The notes beneath the pieces were generated by a model, which was not told the origin of the DNA, did not search any database, and worked only from the letters and a program-made list of their open reading frames with translations. DNA of 64,000 nt from Paraburkholderia piptadeniae. GTDB lineage: Bacteria; Pseudomonadota; Gammaproteobacteria; Burkholderiales; Burkholderiaceae. The stretch is taken from positions 62,001-126,000 of the forward strand of contig NZ_CYGY02000042.1 of assembly GCF_900007165.1 (NCBI RefSeq), given 5' to 3'. Of this stretch, positions 33,258 through 41,620 are shown one piece after another (within the stretch, counting starts at the first letter, position 1; every line of letters begins with the position of its first letter). The position numbers were made by a program, and so were the translations under genes.

Positions 33258-34190
33258 TCACACCATCTTCTGCATGATGGAGATGAGTTTTTTCGCGTAG
33301 TGAGGATCGGTCGCGTAGCCCGCGCGCTGCATGCCCTGCGCGAAGCCGTTCACGTCGCGCGACGAATTGATGACTTGCGCATAGCGCGGGTTCGACTTCA
33401 GGAAGCTCGCGTAATCGGTCATCGCTTCCTCGTACGAGTCGTACGCGCGGAATTTCTCGACCACGCGTTGCGGGCGGCCGTTGATGTACTCGGTCGTGAC
33501 CGTCGCGACCGTCTTCCCCGTCCAGTCGTCGGTGGCCTTGATGCCGAAGATGTTGTGGGTCGTCGTGCCGTCCGCCTTCTTGATCTCGCGCTTGCCCCAG
33601 CCCGATTCGAGCGCGGCCTGGCCGATGATGAAGCGCGCCGGAATGCCCGTCGCCGCGCTGGCCGCCTGCGCGGGCGCTGCGAGCTTGTCGACGAACGCAT
33701 CGACCTTTTCCGACGAGCCGTCGCCGTGCACGGGCGGCGTCAGCGCGCTGTTCGCCGTATAGCCGCGGCCCATCCGCAGCGCGCCGTTGCTCGCGGGATT
33801 CGCGTACGCCTTTGCGAGCGCATTGAGTGCGACGTTGTTGCCCGCGTTTGCATCGTCGGCGGACATGCCCGAGTTGCGCATCAATTGCTTGAGCATCGCA
33901 TCGGCGACGCCAATTCCTTTCGATGACATCTGCTGCGCAAGCTGCTGATCCATCATCGACGTGTAGGTCGCCATGTCGTGCGAATCGAACGGACCGTCGG
34001 ACGGCGTTGCGTCGCGCATGCTCTTCAACATCATCTGCGTGAAGACAGCATCGAACTGCTTCGCCGCCGACTTCATCGCCTCGCGCGGATTCGCGGCCGC
34101 CTGGGCGCGCATCGCGTCGAAGCCCTGCACGTCGAGCGCAAAGCGGTTCGTCAGGTCATTCGCTGCGTTGCGTGTCGTGTCGGAGTTCAT
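33258..34190 (-). CDS. flgJ: Flagellar rod assembly protein / muramidase FlgJ
   Basis: Rod cap with peptidoglycan hydrolase activity, 310 residues. The N-terminal rod-scaffold domain includes QFDAVFTQMMLKSMRDATPS and MMDQQLAQQMSSKGIGVADA. The C-terminal glucosaminidase-type domain holds the catalytic Glu in IGQAALESGWGKREI, then HNIFGIKA and the late YTYxK-type KFRAYDSYEEAMTDYASFL. The ATG at 34190 (MNSDTTRN) is preferred; an in-frame upstream ATG at 34220 lies inside the palindromic element and adds ten residues with no family counterpart. Last gene of flgB-J, separated from flgI by that element. Confidence 0.95.
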   Translation of the reverse strand: MNSDTTRNAANDLTNRFALDVQGFDAMRAQAAANPREAMKSAAKQFDAVFTQMMLKSMRDATPSDGPFDSHDMATYTSMMDQQLAQQMSSKGIGVADAMLKQLMRNSGMSADDANAGNNVALNALAKAYANPASNGALRMGRGYTANSALTPPVHGDGSSEKVDAFVDKLAAPAQAASAATGIPARFIIGQAALESGWGKREIKKADGTTTHNIFGIKATDDWTGKTVATVTTEYINGRPQRVVEKFRAYDSYEEAMTDYASFLKSNPRYAQVINSSRDVNGFAQGMQRAGYATDPHYAKKLISIMQKMV

Positions 34191-34206
34191 TCTCGGTGTT
34201 CCCCAA

Positions 34207-34458
34207 GGGTCTGTTTGCATATGAAACGTGCATGCGTTGCCCCGTAAAGGGCCGCTCGCAAGGACTGCGACGCAGCGAGCGGCCCTTTACGGGGCAACCC
34301 CTGACTTCTGAATTCATTCATTCCAGGGGAACGCCCGAAACCGGGCGCATGGCGGCGTCGCGCGTCGTTTATTTGGCGCGGCCAAACGGCGCTCCTTGCT
34401 CCTTGCCCTGCGCCCGGTTTCGGGCGTTCGCATGTACGTTTCATATGCAAACAGACCC
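34207..34458. repeat. 252-bp nested palindromic element between flgI and flgJ
   Basis: Outer inverted repeat of 30 bases with one mismatch (34207-34236 and 34429-34458). Inside it lie two hairpins. The first is a perfect 24-bp stem pairing 34236-34259 with 34275-34298 around a 15-base loop. The second is a perfect 21-bp stem pairing 34329-34349 with 34409-34429. The right end touches the flgI stop codon; the left end lies 16 bases before the flgJ ATG. No coding capacity. It looks like a MITE-type insertion or a structured intercistronic RNA. Confidence 0.88.
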
Positions 34459-35642
34459 TAAATGATCTCGAGGTCGGCGCGAAGCGCACCCGCTGCCTTC
34501 ATGGCCTGGAGGATCGACATCAGATCGGCGGGCGTCGCGCCGAGCGCGTTGAGCGCCTTCACCACTTCCGCGAGATTCGCGCCCGCCGTGACGAGCTTGA
34601 GCGCGCCGTTGTCCTGCTTCATCGAAATCTGCGACTGCTGCGCGACCACCGTCTGGCCGTTCGAGAACGCGCCCGGCTGGCTCACGACCGGCTGCGTATT
34701 GATGATCACGGACAGATTGCCGTGCGCAACCGCGCAGTTTTGCAGCGTGACCATCTGGTTCATCACGATCGAGCCCGTGCGCGCGTTCAGGATCACCTTC
34801 GCGGCGGCCTGCGCGGGCTTCACGTCGAGGTTCTGCAACTGCGCCATGAACGAGACCTGCTGCGCCGGATCGGCGGGCGCGCGCAGCTGGATCGTGCGGC
34901 CGTCGAGCGCAACGGCCGTGCCGAAACCGAACGCGTTGTTGATCGCGGACGTCACGCGCTGCGTCGTGTCGTAGTCCATGTCGTTGAGTTCGAGCTGCAT
35001 CGTGCCCGCCTGCGAGATCGTCGTCGGCACCGAGCGCTCGACGATCGCGCCGCCCGCGATGCGGCCCGCCGCAAGCTGGTTCACCTGCACGCGGCTGCCG
35101 TTCGCGCTCGCGCCAGCGCCGCCGACGGCCATGTTGCCCTGCGCGAGTGCGTACACCGCGCCGTCCGCGCCCTTGAGCGGCGTGAGCAGCAGCGTGCCGC
35201 CGCGCAGGCTCTTCGCGTTGCCGAGCGACGACACCGTGACGTCGATCGCTTCGCCGGGACGCGCGAACGCGGGCAGCGAGGCCGTCACCATCACGGCCGC
35301 GACGTTCTTCAGCTGCATGCTGGAGAGGGCATTCGCGCCCGAGTTGCTCGCGCCCGCCTGCTGGTTGTTGATCGAGATGCCGAGGTTCGCGAGCATGTTC
35401 GCGAGCGTCTGCGTCGTGAACGGCGTCTGCATCGTCTGGTCGCCCGTGCCGTCGAGACCGACGACGAGGCCATAGCCGATCAGCGGGTTGTCGCGCACGC
35501 CCTGGATCTGCGCGAGGTCTTTCAGGCGCTCGGCGTGCGCGACGTGCGTCGTGACGGGCAGCGCCGCGCAGGCGAGCGCGACCACTGCCAGTGCGCGCGT
35601 CGCGAAGCTGAAAACCGGGCCGAAGATAGAAACGGTACGCAT
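34458..35642 (-). CDS. flgI: Flagellar P-ring protein FlgI
   Basis: Periplasmic bushing ring protein, 394 residues, with a Sec signal peptide at about 1-30 ending AHAER. It then shows the very conserved LKDLAQIQGVRDNPLIGYGL, VVGLDGTGDQT, QTLANMLANLGI, NVAAVMVTASLPAFARPGEA and IDVTVSSLGNAKSLRGGTLL. The ATG at 35642 is chosen over two GTG codons just upstream; it lies three bases beyond the flgH stop. The stop codon abuts the palindromic element. Confidence 0.96.
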   Translation of the reverse strand: MRTVSIFGPVFSFATRALAVVALACAALPVTTHVAHAERLKDLAQIQGVRDNPLIGYGLVVGLDGTGDQTMQTPFTTQTLANMLANLGISINNQQAGASNSGANALSSMQLKNVAAVMVTASLPAFARPGEAIDVTVSSLGNAKSLRGGTLLLTPLKGADGAVYALAQGNMAVGGAGASANGSRVQVNQLAAGRIAGGAIVERSVPTTISQAGTMQLELNDMDYDTTQRVTSAINNAFGFGTAVALDGRTIQLRAPADPAQQVSFMAQLQNLDVKPAQAAAKVILNARTGSIVMNQMVTLQNCAVAHGNLSVIINTQPVVSQPGAFSNGQTVVAQQSQISMKQDNGALKLVTAGANLAEVVKALNALGATPADLMSILQAMKAAGALRADLEII

Positions 35643-35644
35643 GA

Positions 35645-36355
35645 TCACCACGGCGCGACGTTGAGGAAGAAGCGTTGCAGCCAGCCCATGTTCTCGGCTT
35701 CGTCGATATAGCCCTTCGCCGAGTATTCGATCTTCGCGTCCGCGACCTGCGTCGAGTAGACGGCGTTCAGGCCGTTGATGGTGTTCGGATTGACGACGCC
35801 CGAGAAGCGCACGAACTCGTTGCCCTGATTGATCAGCATCTGCTTTTCGCCGCTTACGACGAGATTGCCGTTGGGCAGCACGTTCGTCACCGTGACGGTG
35901 ATCGTGCCGTTGAAGGTGTTCGCCGCGCTCGCGCCGCCCGCCGCCTTGAACGTGTTGTCACCGCTCGCGTCGAGGTTGACCTTGCCGAAGAAGCCGCTCA
36001 GAAACCCGGCCGTCGGCACGCCGAATTTCGTCGTGCCATCGCGGTTCGCGTTGGCGCCCGACGATTTCGTCGCGTTGATGTTTTCGGCGATGACGATGGT
36101 CAGGATGTCGCCGACGTTGCGCGGCCGCTGGTCTTCGAACAGCGGCCGGCCAGCGTACCCCGGGTTGTAGATCGAGCCGGGCGTCTGCAGCGAGGGCGGC
36201 GTCGGCGGAAGCGCCGACATCGGCTGCTGGGTGATCGGCTGCTTCGGCACGAGCCCGCAGCCGCCGAGCGCGGCTGCGAGCGCGCCGGCGCACGCGAGCA
36301 TCGAGGCTGCCCGCGCGCTGCGCAGAAGGACCGGGGTACGGGTGAAGTGCGACAT
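35645..36355 (-). CDS. flgH: Flagellar L-ring lipoprotein FlgH
   Basis: Outer-membrane ring lipoprotein, 236 residues. The signal peptide ends in the lipobox LGGC at about residue 32. Conserved blocks: GSIYNPGYAGRPLFEDQRPR, VGDILTIVIAENINATKSSG, GNLVVSGEKQMLINQGNEFV and RFSGVVNPNTI. The ATG at 36355 has AGGCGG eight bases upstream; a longer TTG-initiated frame reaches 36388 but lacks a ribosome site. The C-terminus (NMGWLQRFFLNVAPW) is typical. Confidence 0.95.
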   Translation of the reverse strand: MSHFTRTPVLLRSARAASMLACAGALAAALGGCGLVPKQPITQQPMSALPPTPPSLQTPGSIYNPGYAGRPLFEDQRPRNVGDILTIVIAENINATKSSGANANRDGTTKFGVPTAGFLSGFFGKVNLDASGDNTFKAAGGASAANTFNGTITVTVTNVLPNGNLVVSGEKQMLINQGNEFVRFSGVVNPNTINGLNAVYSTQVADAKIEYSAKGYIDEAENMGWLQRFFLNVAPW

Positions 36356-36401
36356 CTTGATTACCGCCTGTTTGATTCCTGCTTTCAACCGCTCAGCCTG
36401 C

Positions 36402-37190
36402 TCAAACCGGCATCTGGCCGAGCGTCTGCAGCATCTGGTCCGACGTCGTCACGGCCTTGCTGTTGATTTCATACGCGCGCTGGGTCTGGATCATGTTGAC
36501 CAGTTCCTGCACGACGTTCACGTTCGACGATTCGACGTAGCCCTGATTCAGCGTGCCCGCGCCGTTCAGGCCCGGCGTCGTGATGTTCGGCGCACCCGAC
36601 GACGACGTTTCGGCGAACAGGTTTTCGCCCTTTGCGTCGAGGCCGACCGGGTTGATGAAGGTCGCCAGTTGCAGCGCGCCGATCTGCTGGGTGGTGCTCG
36701 AACCCGCGACCGTGATGGACACGGCGCCGTCGCTGCCGATCGTGAGCGACGTCGCGTTCTGCGGAATCGTGATCGCGGGCAGCACCTGATAGCCGCTCGA
36801 CGTGACGAGCTGGCCTTGCGCGTTGGTCTGGAACGAGCCGTCGCGCGTGTAGGCGTTCGTGCCGTCCGGCATCAGCACCTGGAAGAAGCCCTGGCCGTTG
36901 ATCGCGACGTCCTTCGAATTGCCCGTCTGCTGCAGGTTGCCCTGCGTGTACAGGCGCTCGGTCGCGACCTGCTGGACGCCCGTGCCGAGCTGGATGCCCG
37001 AGGGCAGTTCCGTCTGCTGCGTCGAGTTCGCGCCGGGCTGGCGGATCGTCTGATACAGCAGGTCTTCGAACACGGCGCGCGAGCCCTTGAAGCCATTCGT
37101 GCTGACGTTCGCGAGGTTGTTCGAGATCACGTCCATCTGCGCCTGTTGCGCATTCATGCCCGTGGCGGCGATATAGAGTGAGCGGTTCAT
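36402..37190 (-). CDS. flgG: Flagellar distal rod protein FlgG
   Basis: Distal rod subunit (262 residues), exported without signal peptide. It has MNRSLYIAATGMNAQQAQMD, VISNNLANVSTNGFKGSRAV, FEDLLYQTIRQPGA, the central GQGFFQVLMPDGTNAYTRDG, and the C-terminal NVVQELVNMIQTQRAYEINS, then VTTSDQMLQTLGQM. It follows flgF after a 126-base gap that carries a hairpin repeat. Confidence 0.97.
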   Translation of the reverse strand: MNRSLYIAATGMNAQQAQMDVISNNLANVSTNGFKGSRAVFEDLLYQTIRQPGANSTQQTELPSGIQLGTGVQQVATERLYTQGNLQQTGNSKDVAINGQGFFQVLMPDGTNAYTRDGSFQTNAQGQLVTSSGYQVLPAITIPQNATSLTIGSDGAVSITVAGSSTTQQIGALQLATFINPVGLDAKGENLFAETSSSGAPNITTPGLNGAGTLNQGYVESSNVNVVQELVNMIQTQRAYEINSKAVTTSDQMLQTLGQMPV

Positions 37191-37228
37191 TTCTTTTCTC
37201 TCGTGTGTGGACCAGGGTTGGTGCTTTA

Positions 37229-37274
37229 GCTGTCGGCTGGAGTTAGTCCTTTGGCGCTTACTCCAGCCCCATGC
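37229..37274 (-). repeat. 46-nt hairpin repeat, single copy between flgF and flgG
   Basis: On the minus strand the unit starts GCATGGGG, continues with a CTGGAGT-loop-ACTCCAG stem and ends GACAGC. It shares frame, ends and stem position with the two tandem copies at 60481-60578. A partial relative of the loop (GCTAAAGCACCAACCCTGG) follows towards flgG. Confidence 0.7.
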
Positions 37275-37316
37275 AGAGCACCTTGCTCTTGTCCCATCCG
37301 TTGAATCCGTGTCGGG

Positions 37317-38075
37317 TTAGCTGAAGTCGAGCAGCTTGTTCGCAGACTGTTCGTTCTGGTCGGCGGACTCGATCATCTTGGTCTGCATCTGGAACTGGCG
37401 CGCGTTGGTGATCATCGAGACCATCGCCGCCACCGGATTCACGTTGCTGCCCTCGAGCGCCCCCGCCGCGACGACGACATTCGGATCGGCGTCCGCCGGA
37501 TTGCCGTCGGCAGTGCGGAAAAGTCCGTCGTCGCCGCGCGTGAGCGAAGCGGGAGCGGGGTTCACCAGTTTCAGCTGATCGACGATCGCGATCGACGTCG
37601 GCGGATCGCCCGGGATCAGCGCCGACACTGTGCCGTCGCGGCCGATCGTCACCTGCGAGCCGGGCGGCACCGACAGTGGGCCGCCGCCGCCCACGACGGG
37701 CATGTTGCTGGCCGTCACGAGCTGGCCGTTTTCGTCGACGTGCAGGTTGCCCGCGCGCGTGTAGGCTTCCGAGCCGTCCGGCGTCAGCACGGATAGCCAG
37801 CCCGGTCCCTGGACGGCGACGTCGAGCGGGTTGCCCGTCTGCTGGATCGGGCCGGGCGTGTAGTCCGCGCCTGGCGTCGACGACAGCACGAAAGTGCGCG
37901 TGGTGTCGTCCTGAATCGTGCTGCCGTCGCCGAACGCCATCGGCACGGCGCGGAACGTCGCGAGCTGCGCGCGAAAGCCCGTCGTCGAGGTGTTCGCGAG
38001 GTTGTTCGCGACCACGGCCTGCTGTTCGAGCGCCTGCGTCGCACCCGACATCGCGGTGTAGATGAGCCGGTCCAT
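37317..38075 (-). CDS. flgF: Flagellar proximal rod protein FlgF
   Basis: Rod subunit of 252 residues: MDRLIYTAMSGATQALEQQA, VVANNLANTSTTGFRAQLAT, then VQGPGWLSVLTPDGSEAYTR. The C-terminal helix is NVNPVAAMVSMITNARQFQM, then QTKMIESADQNEQSANKLLD. Lies between flgE and flgG. Confidence 0.96.
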   Translation of the reverse strand: MDRLIYTAMSGATQALEQQAVVANNLANTSTTGFRAQLATFRAVPMAFGDGSTIQDDTTRTFVLSSTPGADYTPGPIQQTGNPLDVAVQGPGWLSVLTPDGSEAYTRAGNLHVDENGQLVTASNMPVVGGGGPLSVPPGSQVTIGRDGTVSALIPGDPPTSIAIVDQLKLVNPAPASLTRGDDGLFRTADGNPADADPNVVVAAGALEGSNVNPVAAMVSMITNARQFQMQTKMIESADQNEQSANKLLDFS

Positions 38076-38096
38076 GATGGTGTCGGTGCGTCAGCG

Positions 38097-39596
38097 TTAC
38101 AGGTTGATGAGCGTCTGGTCGACGGCCTGCTGGGTCTTGATCGTCTGAGCGTTCGCCTGGTAATTGCGCTGCGCCGTGATCAGGTTCACCAGCTCGCTCG
38201 TCAGATCGACGTTCGCGTTTTCGGTCGCGCCGCCTTGCAGCGAGCCGTGATTCGTCGAGCCCGGCACCGCCACCACCGCGACGCCCGAAGCCGCCGTCGC
38301 CTGGAACTGATTGTTGCCGAGGTTGATGAGGCCGTTCTGGTTCGCGAAGGTCGCGAGCGCGACCTGGCCGAGCGCCGCTGTCTGACCGTTCGAGTAGTTG
38401 CCCGTGATGATGCCGTCGGTGCCGATCGTGAAGTTGGTCAGCTGGCCGGCCGCGAAGCCGTCCTGCGTCAGCGCGTTCACGCCATCCTTGCTGCCGAACT
38501 GCGTCGTGCCGCCGATCTTCAGCGTCAGCGTTTGCGGCGTCGCCGAGCCGTCGGTGTTCGGGATCTGGAACGCGAACGCGAGATTCGACGTGGTCGCCAT
38601 CACCGAGTTCGTGCTGACCAGGTTGCCCGACGTATCGAAGTTCATCGTGCCGATCGGCGTCGTCGGCACGTTCCCGTCCTTGCCTGCATAGACGGTCCAC
38701 GAGCCCGCCGCCGTCTTCACGAAGTACATGTCGACCTGCTGCTCGCCGCCGAGCGAGTCGTAGACGGGCACGGAAGTCGTGTAGCTGTATGTCGTGTTGT
38801 CCTTCGGATCGAAGTTCTTGGCGGTCGGCGTAACGGTAATCTTGTCCGTCGCCGTCGGCGTGCCCGTCAGCGTGATCGTTTCACCGTTGCCGAGCTTGAT
38901 CGGCGAGTTGCTGCTGAACGTGCCCGTCACGGGCGTCGAGCCGGCCGCCGACGACGTGACCGTATAGCCGCCCGCACCGTTGAATGTGATCGTGTACGTG
39001 TCCGCGTTCGTGCCCTGCGTCGCGTCGGAGACGGTCACGCCGTTGCTCGAGACGGTCGCGCTCGTGCCCGTCACGCTCGGCGTGCCGAGCACGAGGGCGT
39101 CCTGCGCGTTCAGGTTCAGGCCCGCCGTGATGGTCTTCGTGGCCGTCGGCGCGATATTGGTCGTCGGCACCTGCAGCGGCACCGTGCCCGCCGTGTTGAT
39201 GATGCCGTTCTGGTTCGCCGCGTAGCCCATCAGCTTGAGGCCGTCGGCGTTGACGATGTAGCCGTTCTTGTCGAGCTGGAACACGCCGTTGCGCGAGTAC
39301 GTCAGCGAGCCGTTGTTCGACATCTGGAAGAAGCCGTTGCCGTTGATCGCGACGTGCAGCGCGATGTCATCGGTCGAAATCGTGCCTTGCGAGAAGTTCT
39401 GCTCGACTTCCGACAGGCGCGTGCCGATGCCGATCTGGTTGTTGACGGCCGTCGCGATCGAGTTCGCGTACATGTCGGCGAACTGCGCCTGTCCCTGCTT
39501 GAAGCCGACGGTGTTCGCGTTCGCGATGTTGTTGCCGATGACGTCGAGGTCGCTCGATGCGCCCGCCAGTCCGCTCAACCCTTGTTGATAACCCAT
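38097..39596 (-). CDS. flgE: Flagellar hook protein FlgE
   Basis: Main hook subunit, 499 residues (about 100 more than Salmonella, in the variable surface domains). The N-terminus is MGYQQGLSGLAGASSDLDVI, then GNNIANANTVGFKQGQAQFA. It has a GFFQMSNNGSLTYSRNGVFQ block, and the C-terminal coiled-coil is NVDLTSELVNLITAQRNYQA, then NAQTIKTQQAVDQTLINL. Exported through the type III channel and capped by FlgD, encoded just upstream. Confidence 0.96.
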   Translation of the reverse strand: MGYQQGLSGLAGASSDLDVIGNNIANANTVGFKQGQAQFADMYANSIATAVNNQIGIGTRLSEVEQNFSQGTISTDDIALHVAINGNGFFQMSNNGSLTYSRNGVFQLDKNGYIVNADGLKLMGYAANQNGIINTAGTVPLQVPTTNIAPTATKTITAGLNLNAQDALVLGTPSVTGTSATVSSNGVTVSDATQGTNADTYTITFNGAGGYTVTSSAAGSTPVTGTFSSNSPIKLGNGETITLTGTPTATDKITVTPTAKNFDPKDNTTYSYTTSVPVYDSLGGEQQVDMYFVKTAAGSWTVYAGKDGNVPTTPIGTMNFDTSGNLVSTNSVMATTSNLAFAFQIPNTDGSATPQTLTLKIGGTTQFGSKDGVNALTQDGFAAGQLTNFTIGTDGIITGNYSNGQTAALGQVALATFANQNGLINLGNNQFQATAASGVAVVAVPGSTNHGSLQGGATENANVDLTSELVNLITAQRNYQANAQTIKTQQAVDQTLINL

Positions 39597-39629
39597 GGAG
39601 GTCTCCGTATCCCGTGATGCCGAATGCGC

Positions 39630-40343
39630 TTAGATGATGGCGGCGACCGTCGACAGGCCGACCGTCTTGCCGTTCGAAAGGACGAGGCCTGGCGTGCCGT
39701 CCGTCTGCTTGATGACCCCTTGCACCGTGGCCGCCGACAGCGTGGCGGGCGAACCCGTGCCGCTCGCCGACGTGCTGGTGGCCGTAAACGTGTACGTGCC
39801 GTCGGGCAGCGCATTGCCGCTCTTGTCGACGGGCGTCCAGCCGATGGGAATCGTGCCCGCCGACTGCTTGCCGAGATCGATCGTGTTGACCACCTGGCCC
39901 GCTGAGTTCTTCACAGTGAGCTGCACGTCCGTCGCGTCGGAAGCGAGCGTGACGCCGAAGCCCGTCGCCTTGCCCGACGCCACCGAGAAGCTGTCGCCCG
40001 GCGCGAGCACCGTCGTGCTGATGAGATTCGCGGCCTGCGTCTGCTGGTTCGTCGTGAGCTGCGACGCGAGCGAGGTCAGCGACGTGTTCAGCTGCTGGAT
40101 GCCCGTCACCGTGTTGATCTCGGCGAGCTGCGAGGTCATCTGCGAGCTATCCATCGGATTGGTCGGGTCCTGGTTCTTCATCTGCGCGATGAGCAGTTGC
40201 AGGAACGTGTTCTGCAGGTTGCTGCCCGACGTCGCACTCGAAGCGCTGCTCGACGACGACGCGCTGTTCGTGCCGTTCATCGTATCGAGCAGCGTCTGCG
40301 ACACCGTCGTGCCGTTGTTGCCGATCGTGGTTTGCGTAGTCAA
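39630..40343 (-). CDS. flgD: Flagellar hook cap / assembly protein FlgD
   Basis: Scaffold for hook polymerisation, 237 residues, removed on completion. The family core is NTFLQLLIAQMKNQDPTNPM, then DSSQMTSQLAEINTVTGIQQ. FLgD tudor-like and FnIII-like parts follow (GVTLASDATDVQLTVKNSAG, GWTPVDKSGNALPDGTYTF). Between flgC and flgE. Confidence 0.96.
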   Translation of the reverse strand: MTTQTTIGNNGTTVSQTLLDTMNGTNSASSSSSASSATSGSNLQNTFLQLLIAQMKNQDPTNPMDSSQMTSQLAEINTVTGIQQLNTSLTSLASQLTTNQQTQAANLISTTVLAPGDSFSVASGKATGFGVTLASDATDVQLTVKNSAGQVVNTIDLGKQSAGTIPIGWTPVDKSGNALPDGTYTFTATSTSASGTGSPATLSAATVQGVIKQTDGTPGLVLSNGKTVGLSTVAAII

Positions 40344-40354
40344 GAAGGCTCTCC

Positions 40355-40780
40355 TCAGGTTCCGATCGTGAGCGTCTTCAGCATCAGCTGTTTCGCGGTG
40401 TTGAGCGTTTCGACGTTGGCCTGATAGGAGCGCGAAGCCGAAATCATGTTGACCATTTCCTGCACGGGGTCGACGTTGGGCAGCGTCACGTAACCGTTTG
40501 CGTCGGCGGCCGGATTGCCGGGGTCATACGACGTTTTCATCGGCGTCGGATCGTCGATGACGCCCTTCACCTGCACGCCGCCGATCTGCTGGCCCGAGCC
40601 CGTGCGTGCGCCGCCGATCGGATTGACGGCGAACACGACCTGCTTCGCCTTGTACGGCTTGCCGTCGGGGCCCGTCGTACTGTCGGCGTTCGCGAGGTTC
40701 GACGCCGTCACGTTCAGGCGCTGCGACTCCGCGGACATCGCCGAGCCGGCGACATTGAAAATGTTCATCAGGGATGGCAT
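40355..40780 (-). CDS. flgC: Flagellar proximal rod protein FlgC
   Basis: Rod subunit (141 residues): IFNVAGSAMSAESQRLNVTA, SNLANADSTTGPDGKPYKAK. The C-terminus is GYVTLPNVDPVQEMVNMISA, then SRSYQANVETLNTAKQLML. Complete family length and operon position between flgB and flgD. Confidence 0.97.
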   Translation of the reverse strand: MPSLMNIFNVAGSAMSAESQRLNVTASNLANADSTTGPDGKPYKAKQVVFAVNPIGGARTGSGQQIGGVQVKGVIDDPTPMKTSYDPGNPAADANGYVTLPNVDPVQEMVNMISASRSYQANVETLNTAKQLMLKTLTIGT

Positions 40781-40888
40781 GGCTTTTCGACCTCTCTTGC
40801 CGGCGCACCGGCGTCTAATCCCGTAGCGTTCTGGTTTTTAGCGTTGATCCAGCGCGCCGCCGCCTGTGCCGGCGGCAGCGCAATTCCA

Positions 40889-41380
40889 TCAGCTGTTCGA
40901 CGTGATCGCCGCCAGCATCGACTTGATCTGTTGCGACAGCACCGTCATGCCCGCCTCGAAGTGCAGCGAGTTGTCGGCGAACTGCACGCGCTCGGCATCG
41001 AGATCAACGGTGTTGCCATCGAGCGCGGGCTGCGTCGGAATGCGGTAGGCGACCTTGCCGAAGTCGTCGGTCGGGCCGCCCGTCGCGATGAGACGCGCCT
41101 TGCCCGTCATGTGGCCGGCTTCCGTCGAGGCCATCGACATGCCCTGGGTCACGCCCGCCGGCTTGGTCATCGCGAGCGTTGCGTTGTTCGACGCGCCCGC
41201 CGTCGTGCCGCCGCTTTTCTTCAGCGAGCCGGCCAGCGCCGACGCGAAGTCGATGTCGCGCGCCTTGTAGCCAGGCGTGTCTGCATTCGCGACGTTCGAC
41301 GACAGCAGCTCCTGCCGATAGGCGCGCACGTCGAGCGCCTGGCGGCCAAAGGCAAATTCGGCATCGAGTTTGTCGAGCAT
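40889..41380 (-). CDS. flgB: Flagellar proximal rod protein FlgB
   Basis: Rod subunit, 163 residues: FGRQALDVRAYRQELLSSNV, ANADTPGYKARDIDFASALA, and the C-terminal NTVDLDAERVQFADNSLHFE, then TVLSQQIKSMLAAITSN. GGAG precedes the ATG. First gene of flgBCDEFGHIJ, divergent from flgA. Confidence 0.96.
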   Translation of the reverse strand: MLDKLDAEFAFGRQALDVRAYRQELLSSNVANADTPGYKARDIDFASALAGSLKKSGGTTAGASNNATLAMTKPAGVTQGMSMASTEAGHMTGKARLIATGGPTDDFGKVAYRIPTQPALDGNTVDLDAERVQFADNSLHFEAGMTVLSQQIKSMLAAITSNS

Positions 41381-41517
41381 TCAGTTCTCCGTTGAACGGT
41401 CCGAGGCGTCCCGTTCGCTCACGCCGAAACGCGCAGTCTGATAGCAGGCGTTTCGTCCGCGCGGGCCGGGATGGCCTTTTCGCATGTGATGCATCTTATG
41501 GGCGGGGCGCAAGACTT

Positions 41518-41561
41518 AATCGGACGAATAGCCGGGGAAGGACGCCTCTATTCACCGTTTC
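41518..41561. promoter_or_regulatory. Candidate FlhDC box between flgB and flgA
   Basis: AATCGGACGAATAGCC (41518-41533) matches 11 of 16 bases of the E. coli FlhDC half-site AATGGCAGAAATAGCG. After a 12-base spacer a poorer inverted half (CTCTATTC core, 7 of 16) follows. The core forms the dyad GAATAG/CTATTC (41526-41553). It lies between two class-2 operons, as in enterobacteria. Confidence 0.4.
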
Positions 41562-41620
41562 CGCGAGGTGGCCTATCTCTAGAATGCGATTCGTACCGAT
41601 GCATCAGATGGAGAACGACC

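Noticed and set aside
37258..38700. 480-codon minus-strand frame spanning flgF and part of flgE
   Set aside because: Alternative frame of two well-supported rod and hook genes.
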